Assembly: GCF_002836775.1 (NCBI RefSeq)
Contig: NZ_PJAQ01000010.1
Span: 1-59,421 of the forward strand
Reading direction: 5' to 3'
DNA length: 59,421 nt
DNA from: Colwellia sp. 12G3
Lineage (GTDB): Bacteria; Pseudomonadota; Gammaproteobacteria; Enterobacterales; Alteromonadaceae
Each line of letters opens with the position of its first letter. Within the stretch, counting starts at the first letter, position 1. Positions 1-10,319 of the stretch are shown here, in pieces. The position numbers and the translations under genes were made by a program. A model generated the notes under the pieces. The model was not told where the DNA came from. It ran no database searches and saw nothing but the letters and a program-made list of their open reading frames with translations.

Positions 1-444
1 TAAGCGGTCATAGAGCTTTTGTGAAACCATGATCATATTTAGGGTAATATCAACCTTAATTCGCTGCTTGTTTGTGGGGTTGGTTTAAGCTCAATACAGT
101 CGACTGTGGAGTTCAAGTTTTAGATGTTAGCTATAAGGCTAAAGTTATCGTTAATCGAATTCGAAATTAAAGGTTGATTTACTAATATCCTACTTTTACT
201 AACAACGGATAAAACTACGTTAGTATGCATATATTGAATTTCAGCATCTTGTTTTATGCTAATTTTATGAATATAGAAATAGAAATAGATAAATTACTAC
301 ATAAAATCAAAACATTGAGTAAATAGTAACACTAACGGATGACATGTCACGCCAACTGATTACAAGTCAGTTGCTTGTTGTAGATAAAACCACTACTTAT
401 GTGGTTTTACACCATGAATAATATATTAAAATACAATAATAGCC
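1..444. other. Intergenic region, no gene seen
   Basis: I see no convincing gene in this AT-rich stretch. A 20-codon ORF near 268 has no visible ribosome binding site and resembles no family I know. The only clear structure is the hairpin at 385-409, annotated separately as a terminator. Confidence 0.6.
385..409 (-). terminator. Hairpin terminator downstream of the minus-strand reductase gene
   Basis: TAAAACCAC and GTGGTTTTA form a perfect 9-bp stem with a 7-nt loop. On the minus strand the 3' arm runs into TTTTATCT. It lies about 35 bp past the stop of the gene ending at 445, as expected for an intrinsic terminator. Confidence 0.6.
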
Positions 445-1575
445 CTATTGTTTTCTGTCTGAATTTAATGTTAACTTCATGCCTACTTCTTGATGTCCTT
501 TAGTAAAGTCTTCTAAACCAAAGGCTCTTGCAGGACCAATAACTCCGTGTTGTTGGTAGTCTCCTTTAGTGATCCTATCAGCAATCCACGCCATAATATC
601 TACCGTATATTGATACATATTATGTCCTTCTAATGTCGCGCTGCTTAGCAGAACATTATTTTTATCTCTGGCTTCTGCGTACAAATAAACATCACTGTTT
701 TTGCTTTTCATAATGTTTTCAGACTTTCTCCGCGGAATTGAGACATGTTTTACGAGCTTTCGCATTAAGGCTAAATAGCCTGGGATTTTAAAAAGTACTT
801 TTTGTAATTTACTAAAACCTAAGGCGACAATGGTTAATGGGCCAAACCAGCCTAAATAGGTATTTACATTAAGTACTTCTTTATGATTTTTAGGGATTTC
901 AAACCCTTCTAAACCAGCTAATGAAACGCATCGAACGGTTTTGTTATTAACGTTAATTTTCCAGCTTGTGTTACACAAATAATCTGAATACCAACGGCCA
1001 TTTTTATAAAAAGTGCCTTCTTCATATAAGGCTTTTATTAAAGAAGTAAGTGTGCCTGAAGAAAGACTGACTATTTTTCCTTTAAGAGTAGAATAGGCTA
1101 TGTTGACGGTATCTACTTGACTAGTTTTATCTTTTCGCTTTGTTTCTTCTATGATCTTTTCAGCTAAAAATAAACCGGGTATATAGTCATAACCGCAAGC
1201 GGGCATAATCAACTGTTCACTGTCTTTCAATTGGTTTTCATAGGTTTCATAAATGTGATTAATAAATGTAGGCTCACCCGTTGAATCCATATAATGAGCG
1301 CCATTATCAACGGCAACTTTTAATGGAATTTGCCCTAATTCCATAAAGGGGCCTACAGTCGAAATAAGTAAATCACCAGACTTGATTAAAGCCTTTAGTG
1401 CCGCCTCGTCAGTAGCATCGACTTCTGCAATATCAATCATGGGGAATTCAACTTGTAATGCGTTCAATTTGCTTTTATTTCTACCAATAGCCGTAATTTT
1501 TAGGTCTCGCTTGATAAGTTGCGGTAATAATAAATGGCCAGTGAAACCTGTCGCGCCTAATAAATAAATGTTCAT
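445..1575 (-). CDS. Saccharopine dehydrogenase-like NAD(P)-binding oxidoreductase
   Basis: This 376-residue protein begins with a Rossmann fold: GATGFTG at residues 7-13, then acidic and basic segments typical of saccharopine dehydrogenase NADP-binding domains. The overall layout is that of the family holding mycobacterial trans-acting enoyl reductases and eukaryotic saccharopine dehydrogenase-like oxidoreductases, not of true lysine-pathway enzymes. Hydrophobic patches in the C-terminal half (around residues 245-275) suggest contact with membrane or lipid. The gene lies 17 bp downstream of the desaturase-reductase gene on the same strand, so the two are probably co-transcribed. A role in modifying an acyl or isoprenoid lipid is therefore inferred. 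The substrate cannot be read from the sequence. Confidence 0.72.
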   Translation of the reverse strand: MNIYLLGATGFTGHLLLPQLIKRDLKITAIGRNKSKLNALQVEFPMIDIAEVDATDEAALKALIKSGDLLISTVGPFMELGQIPLKVAVDNGAHYMDSTGEPTFINHIYETYENQLKDSEQLIMPACGYDYIPGLFLAEKIIEETKRKDKTSQVDTVNIAYSTLKGKIVSLSSGTLTSLIKALYEEGTFYKNGRWYSDYLCNTSWKINVNNKTVRCVSLAGLEGFEIPKNHKEVLNVNTYLGWFGPLTIVALGFSKLQKVLFKIPGYLALMRKLVKHVSIPRRKSENIMKSKNSDVYLYAEARDKNNVLLSSATLEGHNMYQYTVDIMAWIADRITKGDYQQHGVIGPARAFGLEDFTKGHQEVGMKLTLNSDRKQ

Positions 1576-1592
1576 GTTTTATTGCTTCTCGG

Positions 1593-3455
1593 TTATAAAT
1601 CTAAAACTAATGACTGGCTTGTTGCTCTTGAAACGCAAACTGCAATCAGCTCATCTTTCTGGTGATCTTCTTCAGTTAAAATACTATCTCTATGACTTAC
1701 TTTACCGCTTATTACCTTACAGACACACGAGCCACATAAGCCTTGTTCGCATGACGTAGGTACTGATATGTTATTGCTTTCAAGGATATTTAGTATTGAT
1801 TGATCAGCAGGGACATATAATGTTTTGGCTGATTTTTTGAGTACTATCTCAAATGCTTTATCGTTACTGGTATCAATGGTTTTAGCACTAAATCGTTCAA
1901 AGTGAATGTTATTAGCTTGCCAATGTTGTTCTTTGGCGGTGTTAATCATGTAATCCATAAATTTTTCTGGGCCGCAAATATATAAGCCCTTATTTTGAGT
2001 TCCACTCCCTAATAAAGCGGCAATGTCTCGTTCAAATATCGGCATTTCATCATCAAAGTATGTAGTCACTTGTTGAAAAAATGATAATTTTTGTATTTCT
2101 TTTATAAAAGGTAAGTAGCTTTGGTTACGCGAAAATAAATGTAAATGAAACGGTTTACCCAGATGATTTAGGTAATGAGCCATTGAGAGAATAGGTGTGA
2201 TGCCAATACCACCAGCAATTAGTTGATAGTTATCGTAAGTGATATCAATATTAAAATTATCTCTAGGCGTGCTAATTTTTATATTATTTCCAAGCTTGAA
2301 TGACTCATGCAATGCTGCAGAGCCACCACGACCGTTTTGTTCACATTTTACTGCAATCAAGTAATGATCTGGCGTTGAACTTGATAAGTTAGTAATAGAG
2401 TATTGGCGGGTCAAACGATCGGTAATATGCACATCAATATGAGCACCAGCGGAAAAAGCCGGCAGTGCTTTTCCATTATTGCTAACGAGTTTATAGCTCA
2501 AAGTATCTTCTGCTATTTTGTTAATTTCAGTAATTGATACATAACAGGTAGAAGACAGGTTAATTTCTACCTTGTCCCAACTTGATTCAATAATATTTCG
2601 CATCGGAACTTGTTGTTGCTCTAATATTTCCTGGGCAAATCTCCAAATCTTTTGATAGCGATAAAACGGTAATTTAGGGAAAAGGTGATGAATAAAGTGC
2701 TTATCTTGGTACAAGATAAAGGGCTGTAACCATTTTTCCACATTCAACCTAACGGTTGCTTGAAAAGGATTATCAGCTTGAAGTATGCCAGGAGGATGCT
2801 GTACGTAAGAAAAAAAATACAGTAAAACGGCGTAAGCTACTCGTTGAGGTAAAAGATAGAGTAAAATAAACTCATTAGCCCATGGTGACATTAACCAAGC
2901 CGTGTACCAAGTAAGATAAATAATTGTTCCGCCAATGAAATAACGTTTTTCTTGTGTGGTTCTTGTTGAAAAATTTCTAGCGACCCATGCTCCCCAATAT
3001 ATATCTTGGTAAGTCCAACGAAGTAAACAGCGCAAAAAACTATCATTTACATACTTAACATCAGGGTCTCTTTGCGGATCTCCCGTATAGCGATGATGTG
3101 ATAAATGTAAATAACGATAGATGGGTGTTGACAGCCCCGGAAAATATAAAAAAGCACCTATGGTACCAATCCAATCATTTATCCATGAAATACGTGAAAC
3201 CGAGGCATGTGCTGCTTCATGAATGGTACCAAACATGACAATCATTGCAGCACCATTAACAATGAACATAATGAAGTAAGGTAAATCGTAATACAAATAC
3301 CCTAATGTGGAGGAAATAATAAAAGCTAAACCGCTTAAATAAAATACTAGCATCTGAAATCCATATTTTGGAGCTGTGTTTAATTGCTTAAACCTAGGAT
3401 CTTTAACTATTTCGCTAATGATTAATTTGGCATCACTTGGAAAGTATGTACTCAT
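1593..3455 (-). CDS. Fatty acid desaturase fused to ferredoxin-NAD(P)H reductase and [2Fe-2S] ferredoxin domains
   Basis: Residues 1-290 form a membrane desaturase/hydroxylase domain with the three histidine boxes HEAAH (79-83), HLSHH (117-121) and HFIHH (253-257) and several membrane segments. Residues 300-520 are a ferredoxin-reductase module: RQYSI (350-354) binds flavin, GGIGITP (415-421) binds the nicotinamide nucleotide, and CGP follows at 494-496. Residues 535-620 are a plant-type ferredoxin with ligands C569, C574, C577 and C607. One polypeptide thus carries the whole electron path from NAD(P)H to the di-iron site, an unusual self-sufficient desaturase or hydroxylase. Reductase and ferredoxin are more often separate proteins. 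Its partner is the reductase 17 bp downstream, and a divergent AraC gene lies upstream. The lipid substrate is unknown. Confidence 0.85.
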   Translation of the reverse strand: MSTYFPSDAKLIISEIVKDPRFKQLNTAPKYGFQMLVFYLSGLAFIISSTLGYLYYDLPYFIMFIVNGAAMIVMFGTIHEAAHASVSRISWINDWIGTIGAFLYFPGLSTPIYRYLHLSHHRYTGDPQRDPDVKYVNDSFLRCLLRWTYQDIYWGAWVARNFSTRTTQEKRYFIGGTIIYLTWYTAWLMSPWANEFILLYLLPQRVAYAVLLYFFSYVQHPPGILQADNPFQATVRLNVEKWLQPFILYQDKHFIHHLFPKLPFYRYQKIWRFAQEILEQQQVPMRNIIESSWDKVEINLSSTCYVSITEINKIAEDTLSYKLVSNNGKALPAFSAGAHIDVHITDRLTRQYSITNLSSSTPDHYLIAVKCEQNGRGGSAALHESFKLGNNIKISTPRDNFNIDITYDNYQLIAGGIGITPILSMAHYLNHLGKPFHLHLFSRNQSYLPFIKEIQKLSFFQQVTTYFDDEMPIFERDIAALLGSGTQNKGLYICGPEKFMDYMINTAKEQHWQANNIHFERFSAKTIDTSNDKAFEIVLKKSAKTLYVPADQSILNILESNNISVPTSCEQGLCGSCVCKVISGKVSHRDSILTEEDHQKDELIAVCVSRATSQSLVLDL

Positions 3456-3569
3456 AAATTGTTCAACCCGATTGATTAAAATACTGATGATTACCTTATG
3501 CTGTAAATGCTAGATAAGTTAATCACCCACTAATCTCGGTAGTATATAATAAGTAAAAATGCTTTTTTA

Positions 3570-4526
3570 TTGCAAGTAGGTGGTAATTTTATAATAATAT
3601 GTCCATTACTCATTATTACTTATTTGCGTATGAATAATTCAGAACCGTGGTTACATGTCAGAGAGCAATTAGGCGTTCAGCCGATAGTAAGCCAGCAACT
3701 TTTGGAACCTTTAAATATTCATATTGAAAGGTACATGTGTGAAGCTAAAAGTTTTAAAATTAATCCATTACCTTATCCTCTACTTATTGTGCATTCTAGC
3801 GGTTCTAAAGCTGAAGAAATGAGTGAGGGGCAAATACACGATAGATTTTACCCTGGCTATTCAGCCTTAGTTCCTGCAATGCAAGCCACCCACTGGAAAT
3901 TTACAGGCTTCGTCGATTTTACAGCCTTTTATTTCTTGCCCTGTAGTAACGATCCATTTAGTCAGTTAATCATCCAATTTTGCCAAGAAAGAAAAGGGCT
4001 TGTGCCTGTTTCGGATGCTTTGGTTGCTGCCGTTGCAGCACAAATATCGGATGAGATTTTTCAAGAACGTAAGCAGGAGGTTTTTACTGAACGATTGGTT
4101 TTTGTTTTATTAGAAAAAGTTTGGCGAATTTTGAACGCTGAACAGACAATAAAAATGAATCCAGATCACGTGCAGCTTGGCCGCATTCAAAAAGTAGTAA
4201 CCTATATCCAAAAAAATGTTGACAAACATTTGACGATAAAAGAGTTAGCGTCAGTTACCTTGCTAAGCGAAACGCACTTTAGACGAGTGTTTATTGAGGC
4301 TATAGGGTGTACACCTCATCAATTTATTACTCAATATCGGATCCAACAAGCGAAAAAATGGCTTATTTACTCAAAAATGCCAATTATTGCTATAGCAACG
4401 GAGTTAGGGTTTAACGATCAAAGTCACTTTACGGTTACGTTCAAAAAATTATTAGGCGTGACTCCGGGTAAGTATCGACAACTTTTTAATCGCTCAAGTA
4501 TAAATTATGGGCAGAAATTGGACTAG
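3570..4526 (+). CDS. AraC family transcriptional regulator
   Basis: The C-terminal third (about residues 205-310) is an AraC/XylS double helix-turn-helix domain, including the conserved stretch LGFNDQSHFTVTFKK before the terminal GVTPGKYR motif. The N-terminal 190 residues resemble the sensory domain of AraC proteins that contain a cupin-like core, with no recognisable ligand. The gene is divergent from the desaturase-reductase pair with about 110 bp between them, so it is the natural candidate regulator of that pair. The start is uncertain. The longest frame begins with TTG at 3570. An in-frame ATG at 3630 gives a protein starting MNNSEPWLHV, which fits family members better. Neither has a strong Shine-Dalgarno sequence. 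Confidence 0.85.
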   Translation: MQVGGNFIIICPLLIITYLRMNNSEPWLHVREQLGVQPIVSQQLLEPLNIHIERYMCEAKSFKINPLPYPLLIVHSSGSKAEEMSEGQIHDRFYPGYSALVPAMQATHWKFTGFVDFTAFYFLPCSNDPFSQLIIQFCQERKGLVPVSDALVAAVAAQISDEIFQERKQEVFTERLVFVLLEKVWRILNAEQTIKMNPDHVQLGRIQKVVTYIQKNVDKHLTIKELASVTLLSETHFRRVFIEAIGCTPHQFITQYRIQQAKKWLIYSKMPIIAIATELGFNDQSHFTVTFKKLLGVTPGKYRQLFNRSSINYGQKLD

Positions 4527-5117
4527 ATTTATCGAACAAAACTTTACCTTTTTCTACAGAGAGTTAGTGTAGTGGCTCATCAAAACTGGCCTGGAATATA
4601 GATTTAAAACAGATCTTGGAATGTCAGCTTTCGTATCTTTGTTAACATTAAGCCAGGGATCATCAGAGAGTTCTTCAGCTAGCCAATTGCTGACTTTAGC
4701 TTTTGAGTTAATAACAGCAGAGCAGAGATTCTTAAGCTTCCTTTTTCATTTAAAACCCACATCCATTTACAACTAAAATTATGCTTAAAACTTTTCCATG
4801 GCGTTAGATCTTAAATCCCCAAAGCGGACAAAATAACCATACAAATTAGAGTATTAAGTTTAAGGCGGTTTCGCCCCCTGAGTGAGATAGAAAGATAATT
4901 AACTTCTTGCTCTCACTAGACTCAACACCGATCTCAACTATTTTTAATTTTTATTTGTGACCCTTTAAGAGTTTTGCAAAGCTAGACTTTATTAACTAGT
5001 TTAATTTGTCCTGCAAAAAATCCTCTTTTGAATTTAGATAACAAGGTCAAAAAGCTTGTTTTTATCTTTATAATTCGCTAGCTTAATAACATAAATTGTA
5101 TTTTTAATTAGAATATT
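4527..5117. other. Gene-free stretch with a degenerate dispersed repeat
   Basis: No ORF of convincing length occurs here. A segment of about 60 bp at 4628-4687 is repeated in degraded form at 15069-15126 (annotated separately). A short GGCGG-TTT-CGCCC hairpin lies near 4863. The remainder is AT-rich and probably includes the promoter of the sensor kinase, although I cannot pick a clear -35/-10 pair. Confidence 0.5.
4628..4687 (-). repeat. Degenerate dispersed repeat, copy 1 (possible gene remnant)
   Basis: About 58 bp here match 15069-15126 with only a few mismatches and one 1-bp indel. Read on the minus strand this copy has an open frame beginning near NWLAEELSDDPWLNVNKDTK. In the second copy the 1-bp deletion lies at the upstream (N-terminal) edge of the match, and most of the peptide is still readable from the next codon. 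Both are probably scars of the same unidentified gene or element. Confidence 0.5.
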
Positions 5118-8100
5118 ATGATAATGAGATTTCCAAAATGGATTACAATACTTCTCTTCTCTATTGTATTGATAAACAGTTCATATGCCACTTCAATCTC
5201 AAATAAAAATCAGACCAGTTACTTAAACAAACAAGAACTTGAGTGGATCAAAAATCACCCCTCCTTAAATGTTCATAATGAAAGTGATTGGGCGCCTTTC
5301 AATTTTAATGTTAATGGTCAAGCAAGTGGTTTTTCCATTGAATATATGAATCTCTTGGCTGAACGAGCTGGCTTCAAAATAGATTATATTAATGGCCCTA
5401 GTTGGAATGATTTTCTCAGTATGATTCAAGATGGTAGTTTGGATGTAATGATTAATATTGTTATGACACCTGAACGCTTAAAGTATTTATCTTTCACGCC
5501 TATTTATGCCATTGTGTCTCCTGTACTTGCGATTAGAAATAAAGATAATGATGTATTTTCCTTCAATGATTTTGGTGACAAAACACTTTGTGTTCCTCAA
5601 GGATCTGCTAGCCATGAGTATTTGAAAAATAATCACCCTGAAATCAATTTACATCCTTTAAAAGATTCATTGGCTTGTCTTAAAGCGATGCAAAGTGATG
5701 AAGTTGACATAACGATGGAAGGTGATGCCATATTACAAAACTTACTTACCAAGAATAATATTCAGGATATTAGAATATCAAAAATTGCTATAGATGCTGA
5801 GATGGCATCTGAACTTAGAATAGCAACAAGTAACAACAACCCCATATTAAGAACTATTCTCGAAAAGACCATGGGAGAGATTGATAAAGTTAGGGTTAGT
5901 CAATTACATAAAAAATGGTTAGAAGTAAAACATTATAAAAAAACAGAATTACATACGGTTAATACCAACCTATTTAGCACAACTGAATTAGCATGGATAA
6001 AGTCCCATCCGATACTACGTGTTGGTAATGAAATGGATTGGTCTCCTTTTAACTTTGTAGATAACAATCAAGCTAACGGATATTCTATTGACTTACTTAA
6101 CTTAATAGGTAAAAAAAGTGGCCTGAAATTCAATTATATTAATGGATATTCGTGGTCAGAATTATTGATTCTGTTTAAAAATAAAGAATTAGATATTATA
6201 CCTTCTTTGTATGAAGTTGAAGGTCGAAGTGCTTTTACTTTATTTACCTCATCATATCTCGAAAATAAAACAGTTCTTGCTATGATGGGTAATGCCGGGG
6301 GAAATATTACGCTCGAAGATATGACAGGTAAAAGACTTGCTGTTCAGGCAGGAGGGAATTATGAAACTTATCTCAGAAAAAATCATCCTAAAATAATATT
6401 AATACCTTTTGCAATGATGTTTGAAGGGATTAATGCGGTTCTTGATAAAAGTGTCGATGCTTATATTGGTAGTCGAGCAGATGTTTCTTATGCCATCAAC
6501 AAAGAAATGATTTATGGGCTTAGTTTAATAGGGCTATCCGAAATGGATAATCCTGAAAATACAGCGCTTAAAATGGGCATTAGAAAAGATTACCCAATAT
6601 TACATAGCATTATTGAAAAATCATTACTTTCTATTTCAGAAGTAGAACGTAATCAATTAAGAAGCAGATGGCTTCCTTCAATAAAAAAATCTCCTGAGAA
6701 TATAAAAAACTCACTCAATTTCACATTAATTACATTATATGTATTACTTGCCATATTCAGTTTAGTTTTATTGCTTTCTTATTTTAGCCGCAAAATGTCA
6801 AATCAAAATAAATTTGGCTTACAAACAGGCACACGCCAATTTCGTATTATTATGCTGTTATCATTAGGGATTTTTATTAGTGTAATCGTGCTATTTTCAT
6901 GGTTAGAAATGATAAAAATAAAATCAAAAATTATATATGACTTGGAAAGTAACTTAAAACAAACGCTTGTAACCACCATAGATAGATTAAATAACTGGGT
7001 TGCACAGGAAGAGTTTATGTTATTGCAATTAGCGAAAACACCTACGCTTATCAAGGAAACTGAAAGGTTACTGCAACTTAAAACTGAAAAATCGATCTTA
7101 ATAAAATCTAACGAACAAAAAAACATTCGTCGCTTGGTTGCGAGTAACTCTATTTCTGTTGGTTTAGGTTTTTTCATTATCAATAAAAATGGTATATCTA
7201 TAGCCTCTAAAAGAGATAGTAATATTGGCTCAAAGAATTTAATTGCGATACAACGACCAGAAAAATTAATATCAGTTTTTGATGGTGAGAGCACTTTTGT
7301 TCCTCCAATATATTCTGATATTGAGAAAAACACTTCATCATTGTTTATTGCGGTGCCAATTAAGGATAAACAAAACCAAGTCATCGCAGTATTAACTAAA
7401 CGCTTAGAGCCAACAGATAAGTTTTCTCAAGTTTTGCAGTTCTCTCGAGTAGGTATAAGTGGTGAGACTTATGCATTTGATCACAATGGAACTTTATTAT
7501 CAGAAAGTCGATTTGAAAATGATTTAAGAGCTATTGGCTTAATCAATGACCTTCAAAGTAGTGTGATGAATATTCAAATACGAGATCCTGGCATAAACCT
7601 ACTAGAGACTGATTTTCGAGAGTATAAGCGCAACAACTTGCCTTTAACCTTAATGGCAAACAGTACCATTAATTCGATAAAAGATGATGCTTTTCAAGTA
7701 ATGAATACTGAACATCGAGTTCAAAGCGATATTATTGGCTATAGTGACTATAGAGGCGTTCCTGTCGTTGGAGCCTGGGTGTGGGAAAAACATCTTGGCA
7801 TGGGATTGACTAGCGAAATGGATGTTGATGAAGCTTATTCAACTTACCACAGTATACAAAGAGCATTGATTAGCATTATTGGTATCACCATAATATTACT
7901 TATTGGCGGCACTTTCTTCATTTTAGTGATGGGAGAAAAAACCAATAAAATAACGACTCAATCAAAAAAAGAGCTAGAAGATAAAGTTAATGAACGAACT
8001 AAAGCATTACAGTTTTCAGAAGAAAAAAGCCGTTCCATTGTTACTAATGCATCAGAATGTATTATCACCATTAATGAACAACAAAAAATCATTGCTTTTA

Positions 8101-9911
8101 ATCCCGCGAGTGAAGAAACGTTTGGTTATTCTATAGATGAAATAATGGGTCAACCTATTGAGATTTTGTTGCCCAAAGATAGACAAGCAACTCACTCTCA
8201 ATATATTGAAAATTGCAAATCAGATAGCGTTACTTCAAAAGATATGAAATCAAGAAATGGAATATCGGGTCGCCGTAAAAATGGTGACTTATTCCCAGCA
8301 GAAGCTAGTATTTCACGTTCTACAGTGAATAATAAAAGCTACTTTACCGCTTTTGTGAAAGATATAAGCAAGCGTGTAGAAGCTGAAATGGCAATGGCAG
8401 AAGCCAAAGAGCAAGCCGAACAGGCTAATAAAGCAAAAAGCACCTTTCTTGCCAATATGAGTCATGAACTACGTACACCAATGAATGCAATTATTGGCTA
8501 CAGTGAGATGTTAATTGAAGATGCTGAAGACGATGAGAATGAAGACATAATCCCAGATCTTTCAAAGATAAATTCAGCGGGTCGACACCTACTCGAATTG
8601 ATAAATGATATTCTAGACTTATCTAAAATTGAAGCGGGAAAGATGGAGTTATACCTTGAAAACCTTAATTTACAAAGCTTATTACAAGAAGTTATTGATA
8701 CATCAAAACCACTTATCGATAAAAATAATAATGTTCTTAAGCTAACATTTGATGAAACGATTGGCATCATCCACGGCGATGCGATGAAGATAAAACAATC
8801 ACTATTTAACTTAATATCTAATGCCGCGAAATTTACTGACCAAGGTGAAATAGCTATAACGGTATCAAAAATAAAATATAACAATGTTGAATCCATTGGT
8901 ATTGCCATTTCAGACAATGGTATTGGCATACCTGAAAATAAACTTGATACAGTCTTTGAAGAGTTTTCTCAAGCTGATGATTCAACCACCAAAGATTATG
9001 GTGGAACTGGGTTAGGTCTACCTCTTAGTGTTAAATTTTGTCAGATGATGGGAGGCGATTTAACGCTTACCAGTGAGGTAGGTAAAGGCTCAACATTTAC
9101 AATGACAATACCGGCTATTGCGATAAAAGAAAATAAAATTGATGAAGAGAGCATGATCCAACCGGATCTTTCTGAATCATCAGCACATCACTCCGTACTC
9201 ATTATTGATGATGATTCTAATTCTAGAGATATTCTTCAGCGCTATCTCGAAAAAGAAAACTATAAAGTTTACCTTGCCACTAATAGTGAAATGGGTGTTC
9301 AAGTAGCCCACAAATATAAACCTGACGTAATTACACTCGATATTATGATGCCAGGAAAAGATGGCTGGGCAACATTACAATTATTGAAAAATAACCCTGT
9401 TACTCAAAACATTCCAGTGATTATGATATCAATAGTTTCAGATAAAGAAACGGCTGTAACTTTAGGAGCTGTTGATGCATTGATGAAACCCATAGATAAA
9501 AACTTATTAATTGAAACATTAAATCACCACATTGATAAAAAATCAAAGAAGCATGTCTTAGTTATAGATGATGAACAAATGAATCGTGACTTAATCTCTC
9601 GTTACCTTGGAGATGAAGGTTTTTCATTATTTCAGGCGGCCAATGGCGAAGAAGGTATCAATTTACTTGATACGGTAAAGCCTGACTTGATTTTACTTGA
9701 TTTGATGATGCCTGTTATGGGAGGGTTTGAGTTTTTAGAAATAATTAGACAGAAAGAAGATTATAATTTAGTACCCATAATTGTCATAACGTCTAAGTCG
9801 CTCAGTAATGATGAACTAAACTATTTAAAAGCACATACGACTGGTGTTCTACAAAAAGGTGATTTAACTAAGTCGGATCTAAATAGCCAACTTAAAGCCA
9901 TCTTAAAATGA
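5118..9911 (+). CDS. Hybrid sensor histidine kinase with two periplasmic solute-binding domains, dCache, PAS and two receivers
   Basis: This is a 1597-residue inner-membrane sensor of BvgS/EvgS style. After a signal peptide come two tandem SBP_bac_3 domains (about residues 36-270 and 290-525, each opening with a WAPFNF or WSPFNF motif). A membrane helix follows (531-556), then a short cytoplasmic turn, a second helix (574-598), a periplasmic dCache-like region (about 600-905) and a third helix (915-939). Inside the cell are a PAS domain (about 967-1085), a DHp domain with phospho-acceptor H1116 in SHELRTP, an HATPase domain (about 1215-1345) and two receivers with D1408 and D1528. No HPt domain is present. 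Two independent extracytoplasmic sensor modules in one kinase is unusual. It heads a five-gene same-strand cassette, and the next gene starts 31 bp downstream. Confidence 0.9.
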   Translation: MIMRFPKWITILLFSIVLINSSYATSISNKNQTSYLNKQELEWIKNHPSLNVHNESDWAPFNFNVNGQASGFSIEYMNLLAERAGFKIDYINGPSWNDFLSMIQDGSLDVMINIVMTPERLKYLSFTPIYAIVSPVLAIRNKDNDVFSFNDFGDKTLCVPQGSASHEYLKNNHPEINLHPLKDSLACLKAMQSDEVDITMEGDAILQNLLTKNNIQDIRISKIAIDAEMASELRIATSNNNPILRTILEKTMGEIDKVRVSQLHKKWLEVKHYKKTELHTVNTNLFSTTELAWIKSHPILRVGNEMDWSPFNFVDNNQANGYSIDLLNLIGKKSGLKFNYINGYSWSELLILFKNKELDIIPSLYEVEGRSAFTLFTSSYLENKTVLAMMGNAGGNITLEDMTGKRLAVQAGGNYETYLRKNHPKIILIPFAMMFEGINAVLDKSVDAYIGSRADVSYAINKEMIYGLSLIGLSEMDNPENTALKMGIRKDYPILHSIIEKSLLSISEVERNQLRSRWLPSIKKSPENIKNSLNFTLITLYVLLAIFSLVLLLSYFSRKMSNQNKFGLQTGTRQFRIIMLLSLGIFISVIVLFSWLEMIKIKSKIIYDLESNLKQTLVTTIDRLNNWVAQEEFMLLQLAKTPTLIKETERLLQLKTEKSILIKSNEQKNIRRLVASNSISVGLGFFIINKNGISIASKRDSNIGSKNLIAIQRPEKLISVFDGESTFVPPIYSDIEKNTSSLFIAVPIKDKQNQVIAVLTKRLEPTDKFSQVLQFSRVGISGETYAFDHNGTLLSESRFENDLRAIGLINDLQSSVMNIQIRDPGINLLETDFREYKRNNLPLTLMANSTINSIKDDAFQVMNTEHRVQSDIIGYSDYRGVPVVGAWVWEKHLGMGLTSEMDVDEAYSTYHSIQRALISIIGITIILLIGGTFFILVMGEKTNKITTQSKKELEDKVNERTKALQFSEEKSRSIVTNASECIITINEQQKIIAFNPASEETFGYSIDEIMGQPIEILLPKDRQATHSQYIENCKSDSVTSKDMKSRNGISGRRKNGDLFPAEASISRSTVNNKSYFTAFVKDISKRVEAEMAMAEAKEQAEQANKAKSTFLANMSHELRTPMNAIIGYSEMLIEDAEDDENEDIIPDLSKINSAGRHLLELINDILDLSKIEAGKMELYLENLNLQSLLQEVIDTSKPLIDKNNNVLKLTFDETIGIIHGDAMKIKQSLFNLISNAAKFTDQGEIAITVSKIKYNNVESIGIAISDNGIGIPENKLDTVFEEFSQADDSTTKDYGGTGLGLPLSVKFCQMMGGDLTLTSEVGKGSTFTMTIPAIAIKENKIDEESMIQPDLSESSAHHSVLIIDDDSNSRDILQRYLEKENYKVYLATNSEMGVQVAHKYKPDVITLDIMMPGKDGWATLQLLKNNPVTQNIPVIMISIVSDKETAVTLGAVDALMKPIDKNLLIETLNHHIDKKSKKHVLVIDDEQMNRDLISRYLGDEGFSLFQAANGEEGINLLDTVKPDLILLDLMMPVMGGFEFLEIIRQKEDYNLVPIIVITSKSLSNDELNYLKAHTTGVLQKGDLTKSDLNSQLKAILK

Positions 9912-9942
9912 TAATAAATAAAAGCAATACGGAGAGTAGTTT

Positions 9943-10305
9943 ATGAGTAAAGTATTACTTGTTGAAGATAATGAAATGAATAGAGATATGTTATCAAGGC
10001 GACTCATTCGTAAGGGTCATGAGGTTGTTATGGCTGTTAATGGACAAATAGGTGTCGATATGGCTTCTTCAGAATCACCCGATATTATTTTACTTGATAT
10101 GAGTCTCCCTATCATGGACGGTTGGACAGCCGCTAAGCATTTAAAAGCAAACCCTGCAACCAAAGATATCCCTATTATTGCATTAACTGCTCATGCGATG
10201 GCAGAAGATAAAGAGAAAGCACTAGCAGCCGGCTGTGATGATTACGATACTAAACCTGTTGAATTTAAACGTTTATTAGAGAAAATGATGGTACTAACAG
10301 GTTAG
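9943..10305 (+). CDS. Single-domain response regulator (CheY/DivK-like)
   Basis: The 120 residues form one receiver domain and nothing else. D52 is the phospho-acceptor in ILLDMSLP, the acidic pair E8/D9 lies in LLVEDNEMN, and the conserved T (LTAH) and K (TKP) follow. A good ribosome binding site (GGAGAG) precedes the ATG. Lacking an output domain, it should act by protein-protein contact or as a phosphate shuttle between the upstream hybrid kinase and the downstream DHp-receiver protein. The gaps to both neighbours are short (31 and 14 bp), which supports an operon. Confidence 0.9.
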   Translation: MSKVLLVEDNEMNRDMLSRRLIRKGHEVVMAVNGQIGVDMASSESPDIILLDMSLPIMDGWTAAKHLKANPATKDIPIIALTAHAMAEDKEKALAAGCDDYDTKPVEFKRLLEKMMVLTG

Positions 10306-10319
10306 CGGAGTATTGACTA

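Noticed and set aside
268..330. 20-codon ORF upstream of the reductase terminator
   Set aside because: Too short, no ribosome binding site, and the composition matches AT-rich background.
6803..7384. Long minus-strand ORF inside the hybrid kinase gene
   Set aside because: It lies wholly within a coding frame with clear domains, has no recognisable family, and fits AT-rich antisense chance.
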